NCBI RefSeq assembly: GCF_028807635.1 | Contig: NZ_JARBAX010000001.1 | Span: 4,389,501 to 4,453,500, forward strand | DNA length: 64,000 nt | From: Streptomyces spiramyceticus | GTDB taxonomy: Bacteria > Actinomycetota > Actinomycetes > Streptomycetales > Streptomycetaceae | Direction of reading: 5' to 3' | In this document: in pieces, positions 33,169-42,063 of the stretch | How the letters are laid out: the number at the start of each line of letters is the position of its first letter | Position numbering within the stretch: position 1 is the stretch's first letter | Made by a program: the position numbers and the translations under genes | Notes under the pieces: generated by a model | Database searches by the model: none | The model's input: only the letters and a program-made list of their open reading frames with translations | Told to the model about the DNA's origin: nothing

Positions 33169-33909
33169 ATGGAGACGCCTGACAACGCCACTGCCCCCGA
33201 AGAGACAACCAGGACCGGTATCGCGGCCCAGGACTGGGCCACGGCCTCCACCGAGCCGAATTACCGCGCCGCGGTCGTGGACCTGCTGGGCGCGCTCGCG
33301 TACGGCGAGCTGGCCGCCTTCGAACGCCTCGCCGAGGACGCCAAGCTCGCACCGACGCTCGGCGACAAGGCCGAGCTGGCGAAGATGGCGTCCGCAGAGT
33401 TCCACCACTTCGAGCAGCTGCGCGACCGGCTCACCGCGATCGAAGAGGAGCCGACGGCGGCGATGGAGCCCTTCGCGAAGGCGCTGGACGACTTCCACCG
33501 CCAGACCGCGCCGTCCGACTGGCTGGAGGGTCTCGTCAAGGCGTACGTCGGCGACTCGATCGCCAGTGACTTCTACCGCGAGGTCGCGGCCGCCCTGGAT
33601 TCGGACACCCGCGAGCTGGTGCTCGCCGTACTGGACGACACCGGCCACGGAAACTTCGCGGTGGAGAAGGTACGCGCCGCGATCGAGGCGGACCCGCGCT
33701 GCGGCGGGCGGCTCGCGCTGTGGGCACGCAGGCTGATGGGCGAGGCGCTCTCGCAGGCGCAGCGGGTGGTGGCGGAGCGGGACGCGCTCTCCACGATGCT
33801 CGTCGGCGGTGTGGCGGACGGCTTCGATCTGGCGGAGGTCGGGCGGATGTTCTCGCGGATCACCGAGGCCCACACGAAGCGGATGGCGGCGCTGGGGCTG
33901 GCGGCCTAA
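33169..33909 (+). CDS. Ferritin-like fold protein
   Basis: A 246-aa helical protein with ferritin-like diiron-type helices. Examples are GELAAFERLAEDAKLAPT, AEFHHFEQLRDRL (the E-x2-H pair) and a C-terminal half with DTGHGNFAVEKV. The E and H residues are placed as in tRNA-hydroxylase/ferritin-like families, but a metal site is inferred. It corresponds to M. tuberculosis Rv3210c. The ATG at 33169 is chosen because the conserved protein starts there; upstream codons are non-coding in character. It is divergent from the helicase. Confidence 0.8.
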   Translation: METPDNATAPEETTRTGIAAQDWATASTEPNYRAAVVDLLGALAYGELAAFERLAEDAKLAPTLGDKAELAKMASAEFHHFEQLRDRLTAIEEEPTAAMEPFAKALDDFHRQTAPSDWLEGLVKAYVGDSIASDFYREVAAALDSDTRELVLAVLDDTGHGNFAVEKVRAAIEADPRCGGRLALWARRLMGEALSQAQRVVAERDALSTMLVGGVADGFDLAEVGRMFSRITEAHTKRMAALGLAA

Positions 33910-33967
33910 CCCACGTAGTTGATCAGCGTCCGCGCCCAATGGCGGCGTAACACCCGGAGAACGGTCG

Positions 33968-34234
33968 CTACGCCGCCGCTGATCGGCGGATGCGTCCGGC
34001 GGGGCGGATGAGGAGCGACAGCAGGACGGCTCCCACCGCCACCGCGCCGAACAAGGTCGCCACGACATGACCCGGGCCGAGAGCCGAGTGGGTCACGTAC
34101 GCACCGAACAGGGCTCCGAAGGGGCCCGCGGCGAGCACAAGACGCCGTGAGGGCAGCCGGTCCCCGAAATGGTGGACAGCGGCCCAGGCAAGGGCGAAGC
34201 CGAGGGCAACGGAGCCGAGAGCTTCCCAGATCAC
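33968..34234 (-). CDS. Small integral membrane protein
   Basis: An 88-aa protein with three predicted transmembrane helices: IWEALGSVALGFALAWAAV, LVLAAGPFGALFGAYVTH and VVATLFGAVAVGAVLLSLL. A basic C-terminus follows. Its function is unknown. The GTG at 34234 is chosen because GGGAGGAAACCAC precedes it and the helix pattern starts there. A strong hairpin upstream separates it from DUF3107. It is convergent with the ferritin-like gene. Confidence 0.75.
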   Translation of the reverse strand: MIWEALGSVALGFALAWAAVHHFGDRLPSRRLVLAAGPFGALFGAYVTHSALGPGHVVATLFGAVAVGAVLLSLLIRPAGRIRRSAAA

Positions 34235-34345
34235 GTGGTTTCCTCCCGCGCAGCCAAGGGGCAAATGGGTCGTAGCCCGTCCTACCCCCGGTACGCGAAA
34301 TACAACCCTCCAAAGGCCGCCCGAACGGCGGCCGGAGATGAACAA

Positions 34346-34387
34346 ACGGAATCGGCCCGGTGGGAAATCCCACCGGGCCGATTCCGT
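34346..34387. terminator. Strong terminator hairpin after DUF3107
   Basis: A perfect 20-bp stem (34346-34365 with 34368-34387) with a two-base spacer. It separates DUF3107 from the small membrane-protein gene. Confidence 0.8.
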
Positions 34388-34421
34388 ATGTGGTGTTGCT
34401 CTGTTGCTGTGCTGCCGACGC

Positions 34422-34649
34422 CTACAGTGCGCCGAAGCCCACCCTGCGGGTCGCCGGCTCGCCGATCTCCACGTAGGCGATTCGGTCACTGGGAACGAGG
34501 ACCGTACGGCCCTTGTCGTCCTTCAGGCTGAGCAGCTGCGCCTTGCCGGCCAGCGCGTCGGATACCGCGCGCTCGACCTCCTCGACGGACTGCCCGCTCT
34601 CCAGAACGATCTCCCGGGGCGCGTGCTGCACGCCGATCTTGACCTCCAC
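34422..34649 (-). CDS. DUF3107 small protein
   Basis: The 75-aa protein is conserved across actinobacteria (M. tuberculosis Rv3208A/TB9.4). It begins EVKIGVQHAPREIVLESGQS, continues VEEVERAVSDALAGKAQLL and ends RIAYVEIGEPATRRVGFGAL. Function unknown. The GTG at 34649 has GGAGGG at nine bases. It lies downstream of the TetR gene on the same strand. Confidence 0.88.
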   Translation of the reverse strand: MEVKIGVQHAPREIVLESGQSVEEVERAVSDALAGKAQLLSLKDDKGRTVLVPSDRIAYVEIGEPATRRVGFGAL

Positions 34650-34794
34650 GGCTATGTCCCTCCGACGGTCAGTGCTGCGGTGCGCGGTCAGCCGCGCCGT
34701 ACGGAGCACACATTAGCCCGGTGAGGGGACCCCGAATGCTGCGACGCCGCACGCCAGAAGCGAACACGCGGCGGGAACACCACCGGGACCGCTG

Positions 34795-35436
34795 TCAGTG
34801 CTGCTCCGTACTGTGCAGCGGGAAGCCTGCGATTCCGCGCCAGGCCAGGGACGTCAGCAGCTGTACCGCCGTGTCCCGCGGGATGGTGCTGCCACTGGAG
34901 AGCCAGTAGCGCGCGACCACCTGCGAGACGCCGCCGAGGCCTACGGCGAGCAGCATCGACTCGTCCTTGGACAGGCCGGTGTCCTCGGCGATGACCTCAC
35001 TGATCGCCTCGGCGCACTGGAGCGAGACCCGGTCGACACGCTCGCGCACGGCGGGCTCGTTCGTCAGGTCCGACTCGAAGACCAGACGGAACGCACCGCC
35101 CTCGTCCTGGACGTACGCGAAATAGGCGTCCATCGTCGCGGCGACGCGCAGCTTGTTGTCGGTGGTCGACGCGAGAGCTGTGCGCACCGCCTGGAGGAGT
35201 GACTCGCAGTGCTGGTCGAGGAGGGCCAGGTAGAGCTCCAGCTTGCCCGGGAAGTGCTGGTAGAGCACGGGCTTGCTGACGCCGGCGCGCTCGGCGATGT
35301 CGTCCATCGCCGCAGCGTGGTAACCCTGCGCGACAAAGACCTCCTGTGCCGCGCCGAGGAGCTGATTACGTCGGGCACGGCGTGGCAGGCGAGTGCCCCG
35401 TGGGCGTGCCGCCTCTGTCTGCTCGGTGGCTGTCAC
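34795..35436 (-). CDS. TetR-family transcriptional regulator
   Basis: A 213-aa regulator. The N-terminal HTH is NQLLGAAQEVFVAQGYHAAA followed by MDDIAERAGVSKPVLYQHFP (about residues 24-65). The C-terminal ligand domain is helical. M. tuberculosis Rv3208 is the positional equivalent. The GTG at 35436 has GGGAGG five bases upstream and is preferred to the ATG at 35448. The ligand and regulon are unknown. The nearby DUF3107 and the alpha/beta hydrolase are candidate targets by position only. Confidence 0.88.
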   Translation of the reverse strand: MTATEQTEAARPRGTRLPRRARRNQLLGAAQEVFVAQGYHAAAMDDIAERAGVSKPVLYQHFPGKLELYLALLDQHCESLLQAVRTALASTTDNKLRVAATMDAYFAYVQDEGGAFRLVFESDLTNEPAVRERVDRVSLQCAEAISEVIAEDTGLSKDESMLLAVGLGGVSQVVARYWLSSGSTIPRDTAVQLLTSLAWRGIAGFPLHSTEQH

Positions 35437-35610
35437 GCCGCCTCCCATGTCTTTCAATGTCGCGGCCTTTCAACAGCACGGCCGTTCCGTGCGGGGTGTG
35501 CGCCGCGCCCGCCATCGTACTTTTGGGTAACCCGGCTGCGCGCGGTGCGGACGCAGAATTTCACGGACCGGACGGCGGCGGAAGGCTGATCAAGGGCGAA
35601 TCGGAGCAGA

Positions 35611-35829
35611 TCAGCGGTAGTCGTCCTCGTCGAGATTGACGACGCGTGCCTGTTCGGTGGCATCCGCCTCGTTCGCGGCATCACGGTCGATGCCGGTCAG
35701 AGGGGCGTCGTGGCTCTGCTGCCAGTCCGTGTGCTGCTCAGCGGCATCGGCCTCGGAGGCGTCGTCGTCGAGTTCCTCAAGATCTTCGTCTTCTTCGAAG
35801 GTTTCCGGGTCGGTGGGATCGACGGACAT
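35611..35829 (-). CDS. Small acidic protein
   Basis: The 72-aa protein is very acidic (DPTDPETFEEDEDLEELDDD) and ends in RVVNLDEDDYR. It has no signal peptide or membrane segment and is probably disordered. GGGAG lies just ahead of the ATG. Function unknown. It sits in the gap between TetR and the hydrolase, on the strand opposite the latter. Confidence 0.7.
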   Translation of the reverse strand: MSVDPTDPETFEEDEDLEELDDDASEADAAEQHTDWQQSHDAPLTGIDRDAANEADATEQARVVNLDEDDYR

Positions 35830-35953
35830 CAGGACTCCCTTTCATGGAGATTCACGGAGACGCCGGGGCCGGGGCGCTGTGCCCTTGCTCCGAGCGTAGT
35901 TCTGTGACGGCGAACACACGATCCAGCGCGTGATCGTCTCGTAACATTGCCGC

Positions 35954-36916
35954 ATGTCTTCGACCGAGCTGCCCGGACCCAGCGTCGCAGCCGCCCCGGT
36001 GCCAAGAGTCAGTACCGTGCGGGTCGCCGACGGAGAGAAGCTTCGTTCCGTCACCCTGCCGGGGCTGACGCTGAACATCCGCGCCCGGCCCCCGGCGCGC
36101 AGCGGACTGCCGCCCGCGCTGTACGTGCACGGGCTCGGCGGGTCTTCGCAGAACTGGTCGGCGCTGATGCCGCTCCTCGACGAGTACGTGGACGGCGAGG
36201 CGCTCGACCTGCCGGGCTTCGGCGACTCGCCGCCGCCGGACGACGGCAATTATTCGGTCACGGCGCACGCCCGGGCGTGCATCCGGCTGCTCGACGCGAG
36301 CGGGCGTGGTCCCGTGCACATCATCGGTAACTCGATGGGCGGCGCCGTCGTCACGCGTGTGGCCGCCGTCAGACCGGACCTGGTGCGCACGCTCACGCTC
36401 GTCTCGCCCGCCCTCCCCGAGCTCCGCGTGCAGCGCACGGCGGTGCCGACCGCGCTGCTGGCGGTGCCCGGCATCGCCTCGCTGTTCGCCCGGCTCAGCA
36501 AGGACTGGACGGCGGAGGAGCGTACGCGCGGGGTCATGGGGCTCTGTTACGGCGACCCGGCGATGGTCACGCCAGAGACGTTCGCCCACGCCGTCGAGGA
36601 GATGGAGCGGCGGCTGGAGCTGCCGTACTTCTGGGATGCGATGACCCGCTCGGCGCGCGGCATCGTCGACGCGTACACACTGGGCGGACAGCACGGTCTG
36701 TGGCGCCAGGCCGAGCGGGTGCTCGCGCCGACACTGCTGGTGTATGGGGGCAGGGACCAGCTCGTGTCGTACCGTATGGCGCGCAGGGCCGCGGCTGCGT
36801 TCCGGGATTCGCGGCTGCTGACCCTGCCGGACGCCGGGCACGTGGCGATGATGGAATACCCGGAGGCGGTCGCCGGCGCCTTCCGGGAACTGCTGGACGA
36901 CTGCGGTAGGAGCTGA
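35954..36916 (+). CDS. Alpha/beta hydrolase (LipV-like)
   Basis: The 320-aa serine hydrolase has LYVHGLGGSSQNWSALMPLL, LDLPGFGDSPPP, nucleophile GNSMGGAVV (about residue 125) and a final GHVAMMEYPEAVAGAF with the catalytic His. It corresponds by position to M. tuberculosis Rv3203 (LipV). No signal peptide is seen. The ATG at 35954 is used. The DUF3152 gene starts nine bases after its stop, so they are probably co-transcribed. Confidence 0.87.
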   Translation: MSSTELPGPSVAAAPVPRVSTVRVADGEKLRSVTLPGLTLNIRARPPARSGLPPALYVHGLGGSSQNWSALMPLLDEYVDGEALDLPGFGDSPPPDDGNYSVTAHARACIRLLDASGRGPVHIIGNSMGGAVVTRVAAVRPDLVRTLTLVSPALPELRVQRTAVPTALLAVPGIASLFARLSKDWTAEERTRGVMGLCYGDPAMVTPETFAHAVEEMERRLELPYFWDAMTRSARGIVDAYTLGGQHGLWRQAERVLAPTLLVYGGRDQLVSYRMARRAAAAFRDSRLLTLPDAGHVAMMEYPEAVAGAFRELLDDCGRS

Positions 36917-36924
36917 TCCGGGGC

Positions 36925-38367
36925 GTGGGACGACATAGCCGCCGAGGACCCGCGCCCAAGGGGGCTGCCCAACGGCCTGCGATAACAGGCGAGAGAGCCG
37001 CCGCGAGGCCGGAAACGGCGGGCGGGCCGCGCAGGCGGGGAGGGACGGAGCAGGACGCTGTCCCCGGCGCCTTTCCCGGCACCATTCCGGTACCTCCCCC
37101 GCAGTTCCAGCAGCAACAGCCGGTGCGCGGCGGGCACCCCGAGCAGCACGAGGGGGGCGGCGGCTGGGGCGCCGCGCTCGGGCGGTACGGCGACTGGCGC
37201 GGGGCGCCGCGCGGACCTCAGGGCGGGCAACAGGGCGGACCTCCAGGCGGGCAGTACGCCGCCCCGCACGGCGGGCAGATGCCGCAGGCGCCTGGGCCGA
37301 TGGTGCCCGGGCAGGGGCATCAGCCGCCCCCGCAGGCGCAGTTCGGCAGCGGGCCGCGGATACCGGGACCGCGGCAGGAATTCGTGGCGGCCTTCGACGG
37401 CCCTCGTACGGCGACCGCTGAGCGCGATGTTTTCGGCTCGGTCACCGACTGGGACACCGACGAGGCCGACGGCGGCAGGACGCTGGGCGTTCGGAGCCCC
37501 GGCCCGGACGCGGACGACGACGGCTACGGTGACGATTCCGGTTACGACGTCGACGCCCCCGCCAAAGGCGGCAAGGGGCGGGCGTTCACCGGGATCGCCG
37601 CCGCCGCGGTGACCACCGTGCTCGCCGTGGTCGTGGCCGGGCAGGTCGCCCAGGGCGACAAGGACCCCGTCGCGAACCCGGCCACGGGCGACCGGAGCAC
37701 CGACAGCGACGCCTCGCGTTCGGACGACCGGCCGGCGCCGTCGCAGGGCGCCGTGGAGGCCCCGGCGACGTACGAGCAGCTGATGGCCAGGACGTACCCG
37801 ATCGACCCCAAGCTGACGGCCGACGGCAAGTTCGACGCGGTCGGCGGGTTCGACAGGGCGCCCGGCCGGGGGCAGAAGTTCTCCTACCGGGTGGATGTCG
37901 AGAAGGGGCTGAAGCTCGACGCCGGGCTCTTCGCCAAGGCCGTGCACCTCACCCTGAACGACAACCGGAGCTGGGCGCACAACGGCGCCATGACCTTCGA
38001 GCGGATCTCCTCCGGGCGGCCCGACTTCGTCATTACGCTCGCGAGCCCCGGGACCACAGGTGTGTGGTGTGCGAAGTCGGGGCTCGAAACGCTCTCCGGG
38101 AACGTCTCGTGCGATTCGGCCGCGACCGAGCGCGTCATGATCAACGCGTACCGCTGGGCGCAGGGAGCCGAGACGTTCGGCGAGGACAAGATGCTCCCGT
38201 ACCGGCAGATGCTGATCAACCACGAGGTCGGCCACCGGCTCGGCCACGGACACAAGAACTGCCAGACGCCGGGCGAGCTCGCGCCGATCATGCAGCAGCA
38301 GACCAAGTCGCTGGACATCGGCGGCATCGAGTGCCGGCCCAATCCCTGGGTGTATCCCGGCAAGTGA
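36925..38367 (+). CDS. DUF3152 membrane-anchored metalloprotease-like protein
   Basis: A 480-aa protein. The N-terminal ~220 residues are low-complexity (Gly/Pro/Gln-rich) and cytoplasmic. One transmembrane helix lies at about 222-244 (AFTGIAAAAVTTVLAVVVAG). The extracytoplasmic DUF3152 domain contains the zinc motif H-E-V-G-H-x3-G-H-x-H (NHEVGHRLGHGHKNC) at about residue 432. This is a metzincin-like HExxH pattern, so it is probably a Zn-dependent peptidase. It corresponds to M. tuberculosis Rv3207c. The GTG at 36925 follows the hydrolase stop closely. Confidence 0.87.
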   Translation: MGRHSRRGPAPKGAAQRPAITGERAAARPETAGGPRRRGGTEQDAVPGAFPGTIPVPPPQFQQQQPVRGGHPEQHEGGGGWGAALGRYGDWRGAPRGPQGGQQGGPPGGQYAAPHGGQMPQAPGPMVPGQGHQPPPQAQFGSGPRIPGPRQEFVAAFDGPRTATAERDVFGSVTDWDTDEADGGRTLGVRSPGPDADDDGYGDDSGYDVDAPAKGGKGRAFTGIAAAAVTTVLAVVVAGQVAQGDKDPVANPATGDRSTDSDASRSDDRPAPSQGAVEAPATYEQLMARTYPIDPKLTADGKFDAVGGFDRAPGRGQKFSYRVDVEKGLKLDAGLFAKAVHLTLNDNRSWAHNGAMTFERISSGRPDFVITLASPGTTGVWCAKSGLETLSGNVSCDSAATERVMINAYRWAQGAETFGEDKMLPYRQMLINHEVGHRLGHGHKNCQTPGELAPIMQQQTKSLDIGGIECRPNPWVYPGK

Positions 38368-38607
38368 GACGCCGTCTCACAGCCGCTTCGGCCGGTCCGA
38401 CAAACCGTAGCCACGATCCGTAAGCACCGAAACGCTCCCTAGCGCGGCAGAACGCCACCAGGGGGCGAAAGTTACGCGTGTTCACCCCTTTTGGTGGCGC
38501 GATGGACAACCGTCCGTCGTGTCCCCGGCTTGTCCGCATACGGTCGGTCCCGCTGCGAGTCGCCGTACCAACGGCGGCCGTCCACAAGGGAGATCGGGGG
38601 TGCACTC

Positions 38608-40425
38608 GTGCGGATCGGACTGCTGACGGAGGGTGGCTATCCGTATGCGACAGGTGAGTCCAGGCTGTGGTGCGACCGACTCGTGCGCGGGCTCGCGCAG
38701 CACGAATTCGACATCTACGCCCTGAGCCGCAGCGCCGGCCAGGAGGCGCAGGGCTGGCTCCAACTGCCGCCCCAGGTACAGCGGGTGCGCACCGCGCCGC
38801 TCTGGGCGACGGAGGATTGCTTCGGGAGGGGCTGCCCGAAGGGCATCGCTGGAAGGGCGATGGTGGGAGACGGGTGGGCATACGGGCGGCGCGAACGACG
38901 GCGCTTTGCCGGGCACTTCAGGGAACTGGCCGACGCCGTCTGCGCGCCGGACGAGGCCGGCGCGGGCGAGCACTTCGCCGCAGGCCTGTACGGGCTCGCC
39001 GAACTGGCCCGCGAGCGCGGCGGCCTGCACGCCGCCCTGCGCTCCGAAGTCGCCGTGCGCGCCCTGGAATCCGCCTGCCGCGCCCCCGGCGCGAACCGCA
39101 TCGTGCACGCCGCCACGGTCCCCGACTACCTGGAGTTCGTCGACCTGCTGGAGCGCGCACTGCGTCCGCTCTCGCTCGACTGGTACGGCCAGGACGGCAT
39201 CGGCGCGGTCGATCTGTGCCACGCTGCGTCCGGCGGTTCAGCCGCCCTGCCGGGGCTTTTGGGCAAACGCTTCTTCGGGGTTCCGCTGCTGGTCACGGAG
39301 TACGGCGTACAACTGCGCGCGCACTACCTCGCCGTCGGCGAAACGCCCCGCAGTGCGCCGGTACGGGCCATGCTCGCCGCCTTCCACGGCAAGCTCACCG
39401 CCGAGGTGTACGCGCAGGCCGCCCTGATCACACCCGGCAATACGCACGCCCGGCGGTGGCAGGAACGGTGCGGCGCCGACCGTGCCAAGCTGCGCACCGT
39501 CTACCCCGGCATGGAGGCCGACCGTTTCGCGGCGGTGGGGGAGCCGGTGGGGGCGGCGGGGAACGGTGGCGGCGATCCCCGGACTGTCGTCTGGGTCGGC
39601 CGTATCGAGCCCGCCAAGGACCTCGTCTCACTGCTGCACGCCTTCGCCGAGGTGCGCAAGGAGGAACCGGGTGCCCGGCTCCGTATCGTCCACAGCCGGC
39701 ACGGGCAGGGGGCCGAGGCGGCGGCGTACCTCGCGCACTGTCGGGCGCTCGCCGCCCAGCTGTTCCCCGACGAGGCGGCCGACGCACACGCCGTGGGAGA
39801 CAACCCCGTCTCCTTCGAGGAGATCGGTGGCCCCGAGGTCCCCGAGCTGGCCGACGCCTACGCGGCGGGCGCGGTGGTCGTCCTGTCCAGCGTCGTCGAA
39901 GGCTTCCCGATCAGCCTGGTCGAGGCGATGTTCTGCGGGCGCGCGACCGTCTCGACGGACGTGGGCGCCGTCGTCGAAGTCATCGGCGGTACGGGCCTGG
40001 TGGTCCCGCCCCGCAATCCCCGCGCCCTCGCCGACGCCTGCCTGTCGCTGCTGCGGGATCCGCAGCGGCGCGAGCGGCTGGGTGCGGCGGCGCGCGCGCG
40101 GGCGCTCGAACTGTTCACCGTCGAGCAGAATCTCGCGGCATTTCGCGGCATTTACCTGGAACTGATCTCCCGCTGTCCGGTACGCCGCGAAGCCCTCGAC
40201 GAGGCCGGCGACCCGCTGCTTTTCGCCCACCCGGCGGAGGCGCATGTGCCGGGGCGCTGGGCGGGCGGCGGGAACAGCTGGAGCGGCTTGGGCGGCGGGA
40301 GCGGCGGCGGATCCGGGCCGCCGAGCTGGGCTGCGGCTGCTGCCGGGGTCCAGCCGGTGGGCGCAGGGTCGGTGTCAGGGGCGGGGTCAGGGTCGGGATC
40401 ACGGTCGGGGGAACGCGATGCCTGA
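38608..40425 (+). CDS. PelF-like glycosyltransferase (DUF3492 + GT4)
   Basis: A 605-aa cytosolic glycosyltransferase. The N-terminal DUF3492 region starts VRIGLLTEGGYPYATGESRL. The GT4-type C-terminal part has VWVGRIEPAKDLVSLLHAF (about residue 330) and the donor motif E-x7-E in EGFPISLVEAMFCG. This architecture is that of PelF, the polymerising or glycosylating enzyme of Pel polysaccharide loci. The acceptor and donor are unknown. The last ~45 residues are Gly/Ser-rich. The GTG at 38608 is the natural start because the Rossmann strand begins there. It is the first gene of a four-gene operon: the next ATG overlaps its stop by eight bases (40418). Confidence 0.9.
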   Translation: MRIGLLTEGGYPYATGESRLWCDRLVRGLAQHEFDIYALSRSAGQEAQGWLQLPPQVQRVRTAPLWATEDCFGRGCPKGIAGRAMVGDGWAYGRRERRRFAGHFRELADAVCAPDEAGAGEHFAAGLYGLAELARERGGLHAALRSEVAVRALESACRAPGANRIVHAATVPDYLEFVDLLERALRPLSLDWYGQDGIGAVDLCHAASGGSAALPGLLGKRFFGVPLLVTEYGVQLRAHYLAVGETPRSAPVRAMLAAFHGKLTAEVYAQAALITPGNTHARRWQERCGADRAKLRTVYPGMEADRFAAVGEPVGAAGNGGGDPRTVVWVGRIEPAKDLVSLLHAFAEVRKEEPGARLRIVHSRHGQGAEAAAYLAHCRALAAQLFPDEAADAHAVGDNPVSFEEIGGPEVPELADAYAAGAVVVLSSVVEGFPISLVEAMFCGRATVSTDVGAVVEVIGGTGLVVPPRNPRALADACLSLLRDPQRRERLGAAARARALELFTVEQNLAAFRGIYLELISRCPVRREALDEAGDPLLFAHPAEAHVPGRWAGGGNSWSGLGGGSGGGSGPPSWAAAAAGVQPVGAGSVSGAGSGSGSRSGERDA

Positions 40426-41914
40426 ATCCGGAACGGCCGCCGACGGCCGCAAGGCAGGCCTGACGTCGGTGCGGCGCGGGCCGGCCGACCCTGTGCGGGC
40501 CCTGATGCACCGGCACCGCGCACTCTGCGAGCGGGCCGTCGATCCGCTGGAGATCGCCGCCGGGCTCGAAGCGCACGGGGTGACCGACAGGACCGCGGCC
40601 CGTTTCCGGCACCGGGACGTCTTCAGCCTCGCCGAGGAGCTCTACGCACGGGTTCCGCGCACGGGGGACGACGGTCAGGCCGCGGGGGCCGCCGAGCCCC
40701 CGGCGCGCGAGGAGCTGCCGCGCGCGGGCTGGATCGCGTACGCGCTGCTTCCGGGCGTCGTCTGCGCCCTCACCGTCGCGGGGCTGAACATGTCGACGGG
40801 GCAGGCGCGGCTCGCCGTGGGGGTGCTGGGGGCGCTCACCGTCGCCGGTGCGCTCGCGCTCTGCCTGCGCAACGGGCCCCTGCGCGCCCCGGGGCGTACG
40901 GCGCCGGCCGCGCGCCTGTGGGCGCTCTGGCTCATCGGGTACGCCGTCTTCGGCGACGGGCTGCTCGGCGAGGTCCTCGACGGTGGCCCCGGCGGTGCGC
41001 ACGACGGTGGCCTCGGCGCGGCCTACGACGGCGGCCCGGGCGCTGCGCACGACGGCGGCCTGGGCGCGGCGCACGACGGCGGCCCCAGCGCGGCCCACGA
41101 CGGTGGACCTGGCGGTGCGCACGACGGAGGCCCTGGCGCGGCCCACGGCGGCGGCCCCGGTCCCAGCCCCGGCGTCGCCCACGGCGGCGGCCCCAGCGCG
41201 GCCTACGACGGCGGCCCGGGCGGTGCGCACGACGGAGGCCCTGGCGCGGCCCACGACGGCGGCCCCGGTCCTGGCCCCGGCGTCGCTCACGACGGCGGCC
41301 CCGGTCCCAGCCCCGGCGTCGCTCACGGCGGCGGCCCCGGCGTCGGCGACCGGGTCGGCTCCGACGGCTCCTGGCCCATGGCTACGGTGCCGTTCCTGGG
41401 GCTCACCGCTGCCCTGGCCCCCGCCGCCTGGTGCGCGCACCTCCTGTCCGTACAGGCGCGTCGCAAACTCGCCGCGAGCCGCGGCACCGAGGAGTTCGCC
41501 GAAGCGGCCAGGCCCCTCCTGCTCGGTGTCACCGCACTCTTCGTGTGCGCGCTCCTGGCCCTCCAGGCGGCTGTCGGAATCGCGGCGGGCGGCAACGGAC
41601 GAGTGGCGGCCTCCGCCGTCGCCCTCGGCGCGCTCCTCTTCCTCGCCCGGCTGCTCACCGTCCACGGCTTCCCCGAGTCCGCCTCGGCCGGGCTCGCGGC
41701 GGCAACTGCCGTACAGATCACCGCACTTGCGGCCGTACTCGCTGCTCGCCTGCCCGGCTGCGGCTTACTCGCCAGGCCCGTCGAGGCCGTTGTCCAGGCG
41801 GGAGGCGCGGGAGCCGTACCCGCTGTCGCCTGCGCCGCGGCGGCGCTCGGCCTGCTCGTCCACGCCACCGTGGCCCTCTCCCGTGCCTCCGCCCACGCGG
41901 CCCGGCACGACTGA
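40418..41914 (+). CDS. 8-TM membrane protein with collagen-like GGP repeat loop
   Basis: A 498-aa protein. A cytoplasmic N-terminus of about 100 residues is followed by helices at about 105-127, 130-150 and 160-180. A ~120-residue soluble loop (about 188-308) made of DGGPGGAH-type repeats comes next, then five more helices to the C-terminus. The role is unknown, perhaps the membrane partner of the PelF-like transferase (a flippase or export component), but it is not obviously PelG. The ATG at 40418 overlaps the glycosyltransferase stop by eight bases, so they are coupled. Repeat-free relatives should be compared to see whether the loop is a recent insertion. Confidence 0.8.
   Translation: MPESGTAADGRKAGLTSVRRGPADPVRALMHRHRALCERAVDPLEIAAGLEAHGVTDRTAARFRHRDVFSLAEELYARVPRTGDDGQAAGAAEPPAREELPRAGWIAYALLPGVVCALTVAGLNMSTGQARLAVGVLGALTVAGALALCLRNGPLRAPGRTAPAARLWALWLIGYAVFGDGLLGEVLDGGPGGAHDGGLGAAYDGGPGAAHDGGLGAAHDGGPSAAHDGGPGGAHDGGPGAAHGGGPGPSPGVAHGGGPSAAYDGGPGGAHDGGPGAAHDGGPGPGPGVAHDGGPGPSPGVAHGGGPGVGDRVGSDGSWPMATVPFLGLTAALAPAAWCAHLLSVQARRKLAASRGTEEFAEAARPLLLGVTALFVCALLALQAAVGIAAGGNGRVAASAVALGALLFLARLLTVHGFPESASAGLAAATAVQITALAAVLAARLPGCGLLARPVEAVVQAGGAGAVPAVACAAAALGLLVHATVALSRASAHAARHD
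40979..41350 (+). repeat. In-frame 24-bp tandem repeat (GGP-rich)
   Basis: About 14 in-frame repeats, mostly 24 bp (8 aa: D-G-G-P/L-G/S-G/A-A-H/Y), with three 36-bp variants containing GPSPGVAH or GPGPGVAH. The unit encodes Gly-Gly-Pro-rich sequence in the loop of the membrane protein. Units are nearly identical at the DNA level, so length variation between strains is expected. Confidence 0.85.
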
Positions 41915-42009
41915 GCCGCCACCTCCGATCCCGCGGAGCCGACGCCGCGGGCGCACACCGAAGCGCTCACCGCAGCACTCACCGCAACATCCCCGAAGGA
42001 GAACGTGAC

Positions 42010-42063
42010 ATGACCCCCCAACCCCCAGCCCCAGCCGGTCGGCACCGAGGGGACGCGCGATGA
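42010..42063 (+). CDS. Candidate 17-aa Pro-rich leader peptide
   Basis: A complete ATG frame of 17 codons (MTPQPPAPAGRHRGDAR) has a perfect AAGGAG seven bases upstream and a stop overlapping the epimerase ATG (ATGA). Its strong ribosome site and coupling suggest it directs translation of the downstream gene. The peptide itself may be non-functional. Poly-Pro codons could slow ribosomes. It lies in the 145-bp gap after the membrane-protein gene. Confidence 0.45.
   Translation: MTPQPPAPAGRHRGDAR

Noticed and set aside
40115..41665. Long minus-strand frame with repeated ASVVRTARA-like segments
   Set aside because: It is the antisense of the in-frame GGP repeat region; the sense frame has overlaps and transmembrane helices.
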